A stretch of DNA of 64,000 bases from Duganella sp. BJB476 (GCF_003416895.1 NZ_QVIO01000007.1:305610-369609); one strand, 5' to 3'; positions 8,795 to 17,867 are shown, numbered from the stretch's first letter. Notes: a model not told the origin generated them from the sequence alone. Made by a program: numbers and translations.

Positions 8795-10798
8795 TTACGG
8801 TTTTTTCTGCACCGGCGGCACTGGCTGCGTCGGCGCGCGCGTTGCGAATTCGGCCGCAGCGGCTTGTTCTTCCAGCGTCTGCCCTTCGACCGGCAGCACC
8901 GTTTCAGCGTCTTCCTTCGGCACCTTGGTGGTGTCCTTCCCGGCCGGGCGTTTGCCCAGCAGGTAGTAGTCCAGCGCCTTGCGGGCGATAGGCGCCGCTT
9001 CGGCGCCACCCTTGCCGGCGTTTTCCACCACCAGCGCCAGCACGATGCGCGGCTTGTCGGCCGGCGCAAAAGCCGTGAACAGCGCATTATCGCGCAGACG
9101 CTCGGCCAGCCTTGCGGCGTTGTACTTCTCGCCGGAGCGGATGGTGATCACCTGCGCGGTGCCGGTCTTGCCGCCCACCGTGTAACCGGCGCCGGCGAAG
9201 GCGCGTACGCCGGTGCCACCCGCCTCGGTGGTCACGCCGACCATCGCACCCTTGATAAAGTCGATATTCTCCTGCTTGAGCGGAATCCTGTAGCTCTCCT
9301 TGGGCACCGTCAGCGTGCGGGCGCGCGTCTTGCCGTCCTCGATGATCTTGACCAGGTGCGGCTTCATCACCACGCCGTTGTTGGCCAGGTTGGCCACCGC
9401 GTGCGCGATCTGCAACGGGGTATAGGCGTTGTAACCCGAACCATTGCTGACCGAGATGGTATCACCACCGACCCACTTGCCCGCCGCACCCTTGAAACGC
9501 TTGCGCTTCCAGTCCTGCGACGGCAGCACACCGGTCTTTTCGTTTTCCAGGTCGATGCCGGTCTGCTGGCCGAAGCCGAACGGCTTCATGAAATCGCTGA
9601 TGGCGTCGATACCCATGTCGTGGCCCAGCGCGTAGTAGTAGGTATTGCAGGAGACGACGATGGACTTGTGCATGTCGACCGAACCGTGGCCGCCGACCAC
9701 ATCGTCGTTGAATTTATGGCCGCCGAGGTAGTAGAAGCCCGGATCGTAGGTCACCTGGCTGGGCGTGCGCTTGCCCAGCTCCAGCGCGGCCAGCGCCATG
9801 AAGGGCTTGAAGGTGGAACCAGGCGCGTAGGTGCCTGACAGCGGACGGTTCACCATCGGCCGGTCCAGCGAGGTATTGAGCTCGTTCCAGCTTTGCGCAT
9901 CGATGCCGTCGACGAACAGGTTGGGATCATAGCCAGGCCGCGACACATAGGCCAGGATGTCGCCGGTCGACGGCTCGATCGCCACCAGCGCGCCGCGCCG
10001 CTCGCCAAACGCTTCCTCCACCACTTTTTGCAGCTCGATGTCGATCGACAGGATCAGGTTACTGCCTCCCACCGCCGGCGTGCGCGACAAGGTGCGGATG
10101 GCGCGGCCGCCGGCCGACACTTCCACTTCCTCGTAGCCGGTGGCGCCGTGCAGCTGCTTCTCGTAGCTTTTCTCCAGGCCTTCCTTGCCGATATGGTCGG
10201 TGCCCTTGTAGTTGGCGGCATCGTCGGTGTCTTCGATGGCCTTGGCCTCGGCGCGGCTGACGCGGCCGATGAAGCCGATCACGTGCGACGCCGACTCGCC
10301 CAGCGGATACTGGCGGAACAAACGCGCCTGCACCTCCACGCCGGGGAAGCGGAAGCGCTGCGCCGAAAAGCGCGCCACTTCCTCGTCGCTCAGGCGGGTG
10401 CGCAGCGGCACGCTCTCGAAGCCCCGCGATTCCTCCAGCAGCTTCTTGAAGCGCTTGCGGTCCTTGATCTCGATCTCGATCAACTTGGACAGCTCGTCGA
10501 TGGTTTCATCGAGCGTCATGACCAGCTTGGACGGCGTGATCTCCAGTGTGAAGGCCGAGTAGTTACGCGCCAGGACCACGCCGTTGCGGTCCAAAATCAG
10601 GCCGCGATTGGGCACGATGGGCACGATGGCGATGCGGTTCTCCTCCGCCTTGACGGCGAAGTCGTTGTACTTGACCACCTGCAGCCAGATGAAGCGCGCC
10701 AGCAACAGGCCGAAACAGATGAACACCATCGCGCCCAGCACCGTCACGCGGGCGCGGAACTGCTGGAGCTCGCGCTCCGTATCCTTAATCTCCATCAT
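8795..10798 (-). CDS. mrdA: Penicillin-binding protein 2, second copy (distal)
   Basis: A 667-residue class B penicillin-binding protein, the transpeptidase of the elongation complex. One membrane helix lies near residues 20-40, followed by the PBP dimerisation domain and the transpeptidase domain. The active-site motifs are S-T-F-K (in GSTFKPFMALAALELG), S-C-N in the SxN position, and K-T-G (GGKTGTAQ). The C-terminus carries a charged, Pro-rich tail (TQPVPPVQKKP). It overlaps the end of the preceding rodA copy by four bases. The window holds another mrdA at 13062-15044, closely similar along its whole length. This copy differs mainly in the SxN motif and the tail. Confidence 0.95.
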   Translation of the reverse strand: MMEIKDTERELQQFRARVTVLGAMVFICFGLLLARFIWLQVVKYNDFAVKAEENRIAIVPIVPNRGLILDRNGVVLARNYSAFTLEITPSKLVMTLDETIDELSKLIEIEIKDRKRFKKLLEESRGFESVPLRTRLSDEEVARFSAQRFRFPGVEVQARLFRQYPLGESASHVIGFIGRVSRAEAKAIEDTDDAANYKGTDHIGKEGLEKSYEKQLHGATGYEEVEVSAGGRAIRTLSRTPAVGGSNLILSIDIELQKVVEEAFGERRGALVAIEPSTGDILAYVSRPGYDPNLFVDGIDAQSWNELNTSLDRPMVNRPLSGTYAPGSTFKPFMALAALELGKRTPSQVTYDPGFYYLGGHKFNDDVVGGHGSVDMHKSIVVSCNTYYYALGHDMGIDAISDFMKPFGFGQQTGIDLENEKTGVLPSQDWKRKRFKGAAGKWVGGDTISVSNGSGYNAYTPLQIAHAVANLANNGVVMKPHLVKIIEDGKTRARTLTVPKESYRIPLKQENIDFIKGAMVGVTTEAGGTGVRAFAGAGYTVGGKTGTAQVITIRSGEKYNAARLAERLRDNALFTAFAPADKPRIVLALVVENAGKGGAEAAPIARKALDYYLLGKRPAGKDTTKVPKEDAETVLPVEGQTLEEQAAAAEFATRAPTQPVPPVQKKP

Positions 10799-11940
10799 GC
10801 GGCCGCTCCCCAGGCCCGCGTGGAGGCGCCGCCGCGCACGCCGCGGCTGTGGTGCTGGATGCTCATCAGGATGCCGGCGCCCAGGCCCAGCGTCATCAAG
10901 GCGGTGCCGCCGTAGCTCATGAACGGCAGCGGCACGCCGACCACCGGCACGATGCCGCTGACCATGCCCATGTTGACGAAAGCGTAGGTGAAGTAAATCA
11001 TGGTGATGGAGCCTGCCAGCAGGCGCGTAAAGAAGGTGGAAGCGTTGACGGCGATGTTCAGGCCGCGCACGATCAGCAGCAGGTACAGCACCAGCAGCAC
11101 CAGGTTGCCGGCCAGGCCGAACTCCTCGGAGAACACGGCGAAGATAAAGTCGGTGGTGCGCTCGGGGATGAATTCCAGGTGGGCCTGGGTGCCATGGGTC
11201 CAGCCCTTGCCGGACATGCCGCCCGAGCCGATGGCGATCATCGACTGGATGATGTGGAAGCCCTTGCCCAGCGGGTCATGATACGGATCGATCAGCGTCA
11301 GCACGCGGTCACGCTGGTAGTCGTGCATCACGGCCCATAGCGCCGGCAGGCCGGCGCACGCCGTCGCGCCCAGCGCCGCCATCGCCTTCCACGACAGGCC
11401 GCCGAGGAAGATCACGCAGGCGCCGGCCGCCACCACCAGCATCGCCGTGCCCAGGTCGGGCTGGCGCGCGATCAGGCCGACGGGTATCGCCAGCAGCAGC
11501 GCCGCGATCAGATAGGAATGCCAGCGCAGCTGCCCCTGCTGCCGCTGGAAGAACCAGGCCATCATCAACGGCATGGCGATCTTCATGAATTCGGACGGTT
11601 GCACCTGCACGCCGTAGGTGAGCCAGCGGCGCGAACCGCCCTTGATGGTGCCCACCAGCGCCACCGCCACCAGCAACGCCACGCCCAGCGCGTAGGCCGG
11701 CACGGCGATGCGCATCATCATCTGCGGCGGCGTGTTCGCCGCCACCCACATCACCAGGAAAGCCATGCAGATATTGCGCAACTGGTCCGTCACCTTGCCG
11801 GGAATCGCGATGCCGGCCGAATACAGCGTGACCAGCCCCACCGACAGCAGCATCAGCATGATGATGGCCAGCTGCGCGTCGAACACGGTGAAATAAGGCC
11901 GCACGCGCGTCCACAGCGAGCGCCCGTCTTGCACGCGCAT
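10795..11940 (-). CDS. rodA: SEDS peptidoglycan polymerase RodA, second copy
   Basis: A 381-residue SEDS-family membrane protein with about ten hydrophobic helices. SEDS glycosyltransferases polymerise lipid II together with a class B PBP. Signature segments are QPSEFMKIAMPL, RQPDLGTA and the C-terminal VPLPFMSYGGTA. It starts in a TGATG junction with the stop of the upstream rodA (1-base overlap) and its own stop overlaps the start of the distal mrdA. The last twenty residues or so (RGVRGGASTRAW region) have no counterpart in the other copy. Most of the protein is colinear with the copy at 11940-13052, with roughly three quarters of positions identical by eye. Confidence 0.95.
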   Translation of the reverse strand: MRVQDGRSLWTRVRPYFTVFDAQLAIIMLMLLSVGLVTLYSAGIAIPGKVTDQLRNICMAFLVMWVAANTPPQMMMRIAVPAYALGVALLVAVALVGTIKGGSRRWLTYGVQVQPSEFMKIAMPLMMAWFFQRQQGQLRWHSYLIAALLLAIPVGLIARQPDLGTAMLVVAAGACVIFLGGLSWKAMAALGATACAGLPALWAVMHDYQRDRVLTLIDPYHDPLGKGFHIIQSMIAIGSGGMSGKGWTHGTQAHLEFIPERTTDFIFAVFSEEFGLAGNLVLLVLYLLLIVRGLNIAVNASTFFTRLLAGSITMIYFTYAFVNMGMVSGIVPVVGVPLPFMSYGGTALMTLGLGAGILMSIQHHSRGVRGGASTRAWGAAA

Positions 11941-13052
11941 CAGGTCTGCACCAGCTTGCGGTGGCGCTGTATGCTCATCAGGATGCCGGCGCCGAGGCCC
12001 AGCGTCAGCAGCGCGGTGCCGCCGTAGCTCATGAACGGCAGCGGCACGCCCACCACCGGCAGGATGCCGCTGACCATGCCCATGTTGACGAAGGCGTAGG
12101 TGAAGTAAATCATCGTGACCGCGCCGGCCAGCAGACGGGTGAAGAAATTGGGCGCGTTCCCGGCGATCATCAGGCCGCGGCCGATCAGCAGCAGGTACAG
12201 GAACATCAGCACCAGGTTACCGGTCAGGCCGAACTCCTCGGAGAACACGGCGAAGATAAAGTCGGTGGTGCGCTCGGGGATGAACTCCAGGTGGGCCTGG
12301 GTGCCGTGGGTCCAGCCCTTGCCGGTCATGCCGCCCGAACCCACCGCGATGGTGGACTGGATGATGTGGAAGCCCTTGCCCAGCGGGTCGGAGGTCGGAT
12401 CGATCAGCGTCATCACGCGTTCGCGCTGGTAGTCGTGCATCACCGACCAGATCACCGGCAGGCTGGCGGCGGCGGCGACGAACAGCGCGATCAGCGCCTT
12501 CCACGCCAGGCCGGCCAGGAAGATCACGCAAAAGCCGGCGGCCACCACCAGCAAGGCGGTGCCCAGGTCCGGCTGCTTGACGATCAGGCCCACCGGAATC
12601 GCCAGCAGCACGGCGGCGATGCCGTAATCCTGCCAGCGCAGATGGCCAGCGCGCTGCTGGAAGAACCACGCCAGCATCAGCGGCATGGCGATCTTCATGA
12701 ATTCCGACGGCTGGATATCGATACCCACATGCAGCCAGCGCCGCGCACCGAGCTTGATGGTGCCGAACAGCGCCACGCCGATCAGCAGCGCCACCGCGAT
12801 CACATACGCCGGCACCGCGATCCGCATCATCATCTGCGGCGAGACATTGGCCACGAACCACATCACCATGAAGGCCAGGCAGATATTGCGCAACTGGTCT
12901 TCGACCTTGCCGGGGATGCCGATGCCGGCCGAATACAGCGTGACCAGGCCGACCGACAGCAGCGCGCAGATGATCAGCATCAGCGGGACGTCGAAAACGG
13001 TGAAATATGGGCGAAGGCGGCGCCACAGGGAACGCCTTTCGTTGATGCGCAT
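11940..13052 (-). CDS. rodA: SEDS peptidoglycan polymerase RodA, first copy
   Basis: A 370-residue RodA with the same helices and signatures as its neighbour: QPSEFMKIAMPL, KQPDLGTA and VPLPFMSYGGTA. It begins nine bases after the stop of mrdA copy 1, the usual mrdA-rodA order, and is likely the ancestral partner of that PBP2. The next gene is a second rodA rather than the rlpA that normally closes this operon. It should flip no lipid itself but polymerise glycan in complex with PBP2, MreC and MreD at the inner membrane. Confidence 0.95.
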   Translation of the reverse strand: MRINERRSLWRRLRPYFTVFDVPLMLIICALLSVGLVTLYSAGIGIPGKVEDQLRNICLAFMVMWFVANVSPQMMMRIAVPAYVIAVALLIGVALFGTIKLGARRWLHVGIDIQPSEFMKIAMPLMLAWFFQQRAGHLRWQDYGIAAVLLAIPVGLIVKQPDLGTALLVVAAGFCVIFLAGLAWKALIALFVAAAASLPVIWSVMHDYQRERVMTLIDPTSDPLGKGFHIIQSTIAVGSGGMTGKGWTHGTQAHLEFIPERTTDFIFAVFSEEFGLTGNLVLMFLYLLLIGRGLMIAGNAPNFFTRLLAGAVTMIYFTYAFVNMGMVSGILPVVGVPLPFMSYGGTALLTLGLGAGILMSIQRHRKLVQT

Positions 13053-13061
13053 GCTGGTCCT

Positions 13062-15044
13062 TTATTCCTTGTTGCCGGGAGTTTCAGCGCCCGGCTTCTT
13101 GTCGTCGCTGACGCCCTGTTCGGCCTGGACGTCCTGCACGGAGCGCAGCTCGGCGTCCTCCTTCGGCACGCGGGTGGTTTCTTTTTCGTTCGGGCGTTTG
13201 CCCAGCAGGTAGTAGTCGAGCGCCTTGCGCACGATGGGCGCGGCCACGCCGGCGCCAAAGCCGCCGTTCTCCACCACCACCGCGATGGCGATGCGCGGCT
13301 TGTCGGCCGGGGCGAAGGCGGTGTAGAGCGCGTTGTCGCGCAGGCGTTCGGCGATCAGGTTGGCGTTGTACTTCTCGTTCTTCTTGATCGCCACCAGCTG
13401 CGCGGTGCCGGTCTTGCCGCCCGAGGTGTAGCCGGCGCCGGCGAAGGCGCGCGCCGCCGTGCCGCCGGTGGTCACGCCCACCATGGCGTTCTTGATGATG
13501 TCGATGTGCTCCTGCTTGAGCGGAATGCGGTAGCTTTCCTTGGGCACCGTCAGCTTGCGCGTGCGCGTGACGCTGTCCTCGATGATCTTCACCAGGTGCG
13601 GCTTCATGACGATGCCGTTGTTGGCCAGGTTCGATACCGCGTGCGCCATCTGCAAAGGCGTGTAGGTGTTGAAGCCGTTGCCGATGGCGATGGAAATGGT
13701 GTCGCCGCCGACCCACTTCTGCGCCGCGGGATTTTTCTTGAAGCGGTTGCGCTTCCATTCCTTGGACGGCAGCACACCCTGCTTCTCGTGTTCCAGGTCG
13801 ATGCCGGTCAGCTGGCCGAAGCCGAACGGTTTCATGAAGTCGGTGATGGCGTCGATGCCCATCTCGTTGCCGAGCATGTAGTAGTAGGTGTCGCAGGATT
13901 CGACGATGGACTTGTACATGTCGACCGTGCCATGGCCGCCCGGCTTATCGTCGCGGAACTTGTGGCCGCCCAGCGTGAACGACCCCGGATCGAAGATGGT
14001 CTGGCCCGGCGTGCGCTTGCCCAGCTCCAGCGCGGCCAGCGCCATGAAGGGCTTGAAGGTGGAACCCGGAGGATAGGTGCCCGACAGCGGACGGTTCACC
14101 ATCGGCTTGTCCAGCGAGGTATTGAGTTCGTTCCAGCTTTGCGAGTCGATGCCGTCGACGAACAGATTTGGGTCGTAGCCGGGACGCGAGACGTAGGCCA
14201 GGATGTCGCCGGTCTCCGGCTCGATGGCGACCAGCGCGCCGCGCCATTCGCCGAAGGCTTCCTCGATCACCTTTTGCAGCTCGATGTCGATCGACAGGAT
14301 CAGATTGCTGCCCGGCGTGGCGGGCGTGCGCGACAGGGTGCGGATGGCGCGGCCACCGGCCGATTTCTCCACTTCCTCGTAGCCGGTGATGCCGTGCAGC
14401 TGCTTCTCGTAGCTTTTCTCCAGGCCTTCCTTGCCGATATGGTCGGTGCCGTTGTAGTTGGCGGCGTCCTCGGTGTCGGCGATGGCCTTGGCTTCGGTGG
14501 TGTTGATGCGGCCGATGTAGCCGATCACGTGCGAGGCGATCTCGCCCAGCGGGTACTGGCGGAACAGGCGCGCCTGCACCTCAACGCCGGGGAAGCGGAA
14601 GCGCTGCGCCGAAAAGCGCGCCACTTCCTCGTCGGTCAGGCGGGTGCGCAGCGGCACGCTCTCGAAACCCTTGGATTCCTCCAGCAGCTTCTTGAAGCGC
14701 TTGCGGTCCTTGGTCTCCACCGTGATCAGCTTGGACAGCTCGTCGATGGTTTCGTCCAGCGTGGCGCTCAGCTTGGACGGCGTGATCTCCAGCGTGAAGG
14801 CCGAGTAGTTACGCGCCAGGACCACGCCGTTGCGGTCCAAAATCAGGCCGCGATTGGGCTCGATCGGGACGATGGCGATGCGGTTCTCTTCTGCCTGGGC
14901 GACGTAATCGCTATGCTTGTAGACCTGCAGCCAGATGAAGCGCGCCAGCAGCGAGGCGAAACAGAAAAACACCAGCGCGCCCAGCACCGTCAGGCGCAGG
15001 CGGAACTGGTGCAGCTCTCGTTGGTTGTCCTTGAGTTCAGTCAT
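13062..15044 (-). CDS. mrdA: Penicillin-binding protein 2, first copy (proximal)
   Basis: A 660-residue class B PBP following mreD, the canonical position. One membrane helix is near residues 17-37, then the dimerisation and transpeptidase domains. Catalytic motifs are S-T-F-K (GSTFKPFMALAALELG), S-C-D in the SxN/SxD position, and K-T-G (GGKTGTAQ). The C-terminal tail is acidic and Lys-rich (KKPGAETPGNKE) and unlike the tail of the second copy. Several tracts of more than 50 bases are identical to the other mrdA at the DNA level, for example 14794-14859 with 10548-10613. Confidence 0.95.
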   Translation of the reverse strand: MTELKDNQRELHQFRLRLTVLGALVFFCFASLLARFIWLQVYKHSDYVAQAEENRIAIVPIEPNRGLILDRNGVVLARNYSAFTLEITPSKLSATLDETIDELSKLITVETKDRKRFKKLLEESKGFESVPLRTRLTDEEVARFSAQRFRFPGVEVQARLFRQYPLGEIASHVIGYIGRINTTEAKAIADTEDAANYNGTDHIGKEGLEKSYEKQLHGITGYEEVEKSAGGRAIRTLSRTPATPGSNLILSIDIELQKVIEEAFGEWRGALVAIEPETGDILAYVSRPGYDPNLFVDGIDSQSWNELNTSLDKPMVNRPLSGTYPPGSTFKPFMALAALELGKRTPGQTIFDPGSFTLGGHKFRDDKPGGHGTVDMYKSIVESCDTYYYMLGNEMGIDAITDFMKPFGFGQLTGIDLEHEKQGVLPSKEWKRNRFKKNPAAQKWVGGDTISIAIGNGFNTYTPLQMAHAVSNLANNGIVMKPHLVKIIEDSVTRTRKLTVPKESYRIPLKQEHIDIIKNAMVGVTTGGTAARAFAGAGYTSGGKTGTAQLVAIKKNEKYNANLIAERLRDNALYTAFAPADKPRIAIAVVVENGGFGAGVAAPIVRKALDYYLLGKRPNEKETTRVPKEDAELRSVQDVQAEQGVSDDKKPGAETPGNKE

Positions 15045-15085
15045 GGTGCTCAGTCACGGTGCTCAGTCACTTCTCGACCGGGGCG

Positions 15086-15598
15086 TCAGATCGGGCGGGT
15101 GTGGTCGCGGTCCACCGCGCGGCGCTGCGGCGCCAGCAGCAGCCAGGTCGCCAGCGGCCACAGGGCCACGGCGATCACACTTTCGACAAAGTAGAACCAG
15201 CCGGGGAATTTGCCGGACACGAAGAAGCGCACCACCAGCTGCACCGACTGCGCCATCAGCAGCAGCGGGAACACGTGCATGGCCTGCGTCAGCAGCGGGA
15301 ACCACAGCACCCGGCGATGCAGCATGATCGCGAAGTAGGACAGCAGCGTGTAGGCCAGCGCGTTCTCGCCCAGCAGCGTCGAGTCATGCACGTCCATCAA
15401 CAGGCCGAGGAAGAACGCGGTGCCGATGCCGACCTTGCGCGGCTGGTGCACGCCCCAGAACACCAGCACCAGCGCCACGAAGTCCGGCACGCCGATGAAG
15501 TTCCCCCAGGGGAGCAGGTTCAGTAGAAAAGCGCAGAACAGGCTGAAGGCGATGAACAGCGGGCTGACCGGCAGCAGGATATAGTGGGGACGGTTCAT
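15086..15598 (-). CDS. mreD: Rod shape-determining membrane protein MreD
   Basis: A 170-residue, very hydrophobic protein with about five to six membrane helices and few conserved polar residues, as in MreD. It links MreC to RodA/PBP2 in the elongation complex. Identity rests on size, hydropathy, the segment P-N-F-V/D-F-V-A-L-V-L-V-F-W and position directly after mreC, whose stop it overlaps by four bases. A 41-base gap follows before mrdA. Confidence 0.9.
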   Translation of the reverse strand: MNRPHYILLPVSPLFIAFSLFCAFLLNLLPWGNFIGVPDFVALVLVFWGVHQPRKVGIGTAFFLGLLMDVHDSTLLGENALAYTLLSYFAIMLHRRVLWFPLLTQAMHVFPLLLMAQSVQLVVRFFVSGKFPGWFYFVESVIAVALWPLATWLLLAPQRRAVDRDHTRPI

Positions 15599-16731
15599 CG
15601 TGCCGGTTCCTTCGGTGGGGCGGCCGGCGGAGCGGCCTGCTCTGGTGCAGGCGTACCGGTAGCGGGTTTGACGGCATTGGTTGGGGCATTGGCAGCCGGT
15701 GTGGCGGCCGGTGCAGGCTTGGGCGCTGGCGGCGGCATCACCGGCATCAGGCCGGGCGGACCGGCCGGCGCAGGCGCGGGTGCGGTGCCGGCCGGCGCCG
15801 GATCGACGCCCTCTTTCGGCGCCTCCTTGATCGGCGCCATCTTGTTGTTGTGCTTCTTGAGCGCGCGCAGCTCCTCATCCGGCGGACGCGGAGGCATCTC
15901 CGGCGTCGACATCAAAATCAGCAGCTGCGTGTTGTTGGCGATGCCGGCCAGCGGCTGGCACACCACGCCGCCGAAGGAACCGGCCGCGCTGTTTTCCACC
16001 TGGCTCACCCGGGCCACCGCCAGGCCGGCCGGGTAGACCCCGTCCAGGCCCGAGGTGACGACGATGTCGCCCACCTGGATGTCCGCGTTGGGCGCCGTGA
16101 AGCGCAGCTCCAGCGCGCCGGACTTGCCGCGTCCATAGGCCACGCTGCGCAAGCCGTTACGCAGCAGCTGCACCGGAATGGCCTGCTCCTTGTCGGTCAG
16201 CAGCGTCACTTCGGAAGTAAAGGGGAACACGCGCGTGACCTGGCCGACCACGCCCTGGTTGTCGATCACCGGCAGGCCGAGGGCCACGCCTTGCTGGGTG
16301 CCGCGGTCGAGAATCACCTTGCGGCTGTTGACGTCGCGCGCGTCGTACAGTATTTCGGCCAGCATCGACTTCACCGGCAGGTGTTCGCGCGCGTCCATCA
16401 GGCGGCGCAGCTGGCCGTTTTCAGCGGTCTGGAGCTGGGCTTGTTGCAGCACCAGCGCGCCGGCGATCTGCTGGCGTTTGAGCTCGCGCACCTGCTTTTC
16501 CAGCGCCGACAAGGTGGAGAAATAATCGCCGACGCCGTAGATGGCGTCGCGCGGCAGCAAGGCTGCCATTTGCAGCGGATACAGCACGGTGGCCGCCGCT
16601 TTGCGCACGGTGGTCAAGGTGTGCATGCGTGAATCGACCAGCAGCAGTGCAATCGATATGCACGCGAATACCGTCATCTTGACGCGGGCGGAGGCGCCTT
16701 GCTTGAAAAGTGGCGGAGGACTGTATTCCAT
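15595..16731 (-). CDS. mreC: Rod shape-determining protein MreC
   Basis: About 378 residues: a short cytoplasmic tail with the FKQGASARVK motif, one membrane helix (about residues 20-40), a coiled coil (about residues 65-110) and the double beta-barrel periplasmic domain with GRGTQQG- and VTSGLDGVYPAGL-like motifs. A long Pro/Ala-rich C-terminal tail of about 80 residues is typical of betaproteobacterial MreC. I chose the ATG at 16731. A TTG three codons upstream also gives an open frame. MreC activates PBP2-RodA from the periplasmic side. The 92-base gap to mreB holds a strong hairpin. Confidence 0.93.
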   Translation of the reverse strand: MEYSPPPLFKQGASARVKMTVFACISIALLLVDSRMHTLTTVRKAAATVLYPLQMAALLPRDAIYGVGDYFSTLSALEKQVRELKRQQIAGALVLQQAQLQTAENGQLRRLMDAREHLPVKSMLAEILYDARDVNSRKVILDRGTQQGVALGLPVIDNQGVVGQVTRVFPFTSEVTLLTDKEQAIPVQLLRNGLRSVAYGRGKSGALELRFTAPNADIQVGDIVVTSGLDGVYPAGLAVARVSQVENSAAGSFGGVVCQPLAGIANNTQLLILMSTPEMPPRPPDEELRALKKHNNKMAPIKEAPKEGVDPAPAGTAPAPAPAGPPGLMPVMPPPAPKPAPAATPAANAPTNAVKPATGTPAPEQAAPPAAPPKEPAR

Positions 16732-16790
16732 GACTTCCAATAATCCGGCGCTCGCGCGCCAACGAGACTGTCAACTCATCCCAATGCATC

Positions 16791-16812
16791 GGGGCCGCTG
16801 TTTCGCGGCCCC
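16791..16812 (-). other. Strong GC hairpin between mreB and mreC
   Basis: An eight-base perfect stem, GGGGCCGC paired with GCGGCCCC, around a six-base loop. It lies 12 bases after the mreB stop. No run of T follows on the minus strand, so it is not a full intrinsic terminator. It could act as an attenuator or as a 3' stabiliser that keeps MreB levels above those of MreC and MreD. Confidence 0.55.
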
Positions 16813-16823
16813 GTCTTGTCAGA

Positions 16824-17867
16824 TCATTCGTAGGAGAAGATCGAGCCCAGCTGGTCCATCCGCTCCAGCGCCATGCCCGAGCCGCGCACCACGCAGGTCA
16901 GCGGATCTTCCGCCACCAGCACCGGCAGGCCGGTTTCTTCCATCAGCAGACGATCCAGGTCGCGCAGCAGCGCGCCGCCGCCGGTCAGCATCATGCCTTT
17001 TTCCGCGATGTCGGCGCCCAGTTCCGGCGGCGTCTGTTCCAGCGCGTTCTTCACGGCCGAGACGATGTTGTTCAATGGGTCGGTCAGCGCTTCCAGGATC
17101 TCGTTGGACGAAATCGTGAACGAGCGCGGGATGCCTTCGGACAGGTTGCGGCCCTTGACTTCCATTTCCTTCACTTCCGAACCCGGGAAGGCCGAACCGA
17201 TGGCCTTCTTGATCGCTTCCGCGGTCTGTTCGCCGATCAGCATGCCGTAGTTGCGGCGGATGTAGTTGACGATGGCTTCGTCGAATTTATCGCCGCCCAC
17301 GCGTACCGAACCTTTGTACACCATGCCGCCCAGCGAGATGATGCCCACCTCGGTGGTGCCGCCACCGATGTCGACCACCATCGAGCCGGTAGCATCCGAC
17401 ACCGGCAGGCCGGCGCCGATCGCCGCAGCCATCGGCTCTTCGATCAGGTAGACCTGCGAAGCGCCGGCGCCCAGCGCCGATTCGCGAATCGCGCGACGCT
17501 CAACCTGGGTCGAGCCGCACGGCACGCAAATGATGATGCGCGGCGAAGGACGGAAGAATTTGGAGTCGTGCACCATGCGGATGAACTGCTTGAGCATCTG
17601 TTCGGTGACGGTGAAGTCGGCGATCACGCCGTCTTTCATCGGGCGGATCGCCTCGATGTTGCCCGGGACCTTGCCCAGCATCTGCTTTGCTTCTTTACCA
17701 ACTGCCTGGATCGTCTTCTTGCCGTTAGGACCGCCCTCTTGGCGGATCGCGACGACCGATGGCTCGTCCAGGACGATGCCCTGGCCGCGAACGTAGATCA
17801 AAGTGTTGGCCGTGCCCAAGTCGATGGCCAGATCGGTGGAAATATACCTGCGTAAAAAACCAAACAT
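16824..17867 (-). CDS. mreB: Rod shape-determining protein MreB (bacterial actin)
   Basis: A 347-residue actin homologue, the family's standard length. Phosphate-1 motif is DLGTANTLIY (residues 17-26), phosphate-2 is VDIGGGTTEVGII, and the adenosine motif is LTGGGALLRDLD. It polymerises on the membrane into filaments that direct cell-wall insertion. It is the first gene of the mreBCD-mrdA-rodA-rodA-mrdA-rlpA operon and is preceded by a 274-base divergent intergenic region shared with gatC. The N-terminal FGFLRRY stretch matches the amphipathic membrane anchor of proteobacterial MreB. Confidence 0.98.
   Translation of the reverse strand: MFGFLRRYISTDLAIDLGTANTLIYVRGQGIVLDEPSVVAIRQEGGPNGKKTIQAVGKEAKQMLGKVPGNIEAIRPMKDGVIADFTVTEQMLKQFIRMVHDSKFFRPSPRIIICVPCGSTQVERRAIRESALGAGASQVYLIEEPMAAAIGAGLPVSDATGSMVVDIGGGTTEVGIISLGGMVYKGSVRVGGDKFDEAIVNYIRRNYGMLIGEQTAEAIKKAIGSAFPGSEVKEMEVKGRNLSEGIPRSFTISSNEILEALTDPLNNIVSAVKNALEQTPPELGADIAEKGMMLTGGGALLRDLDRLLMEETGLPVLVAEDPLTCVVRGSGMALERMDQLGSIFSYE

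Noticed and set aside
8795..15044. Assembly error as explanation of the doubled mrdA-rodA
   Set aside because: The copies differ at many positions and in their tails, and the junctions are clean gene overlaps. Collapsed or duplicated reads would give near-identical copies in the same order. The point is still worth confirming with long reads.
11961..15194. A 1077-codon open frame on the plus strand across rodA and mrdA
   Set aside because: It is the complement of four proven genes, with a composition of His/Gln/Arg/Gly and no motif. It is a shadow.
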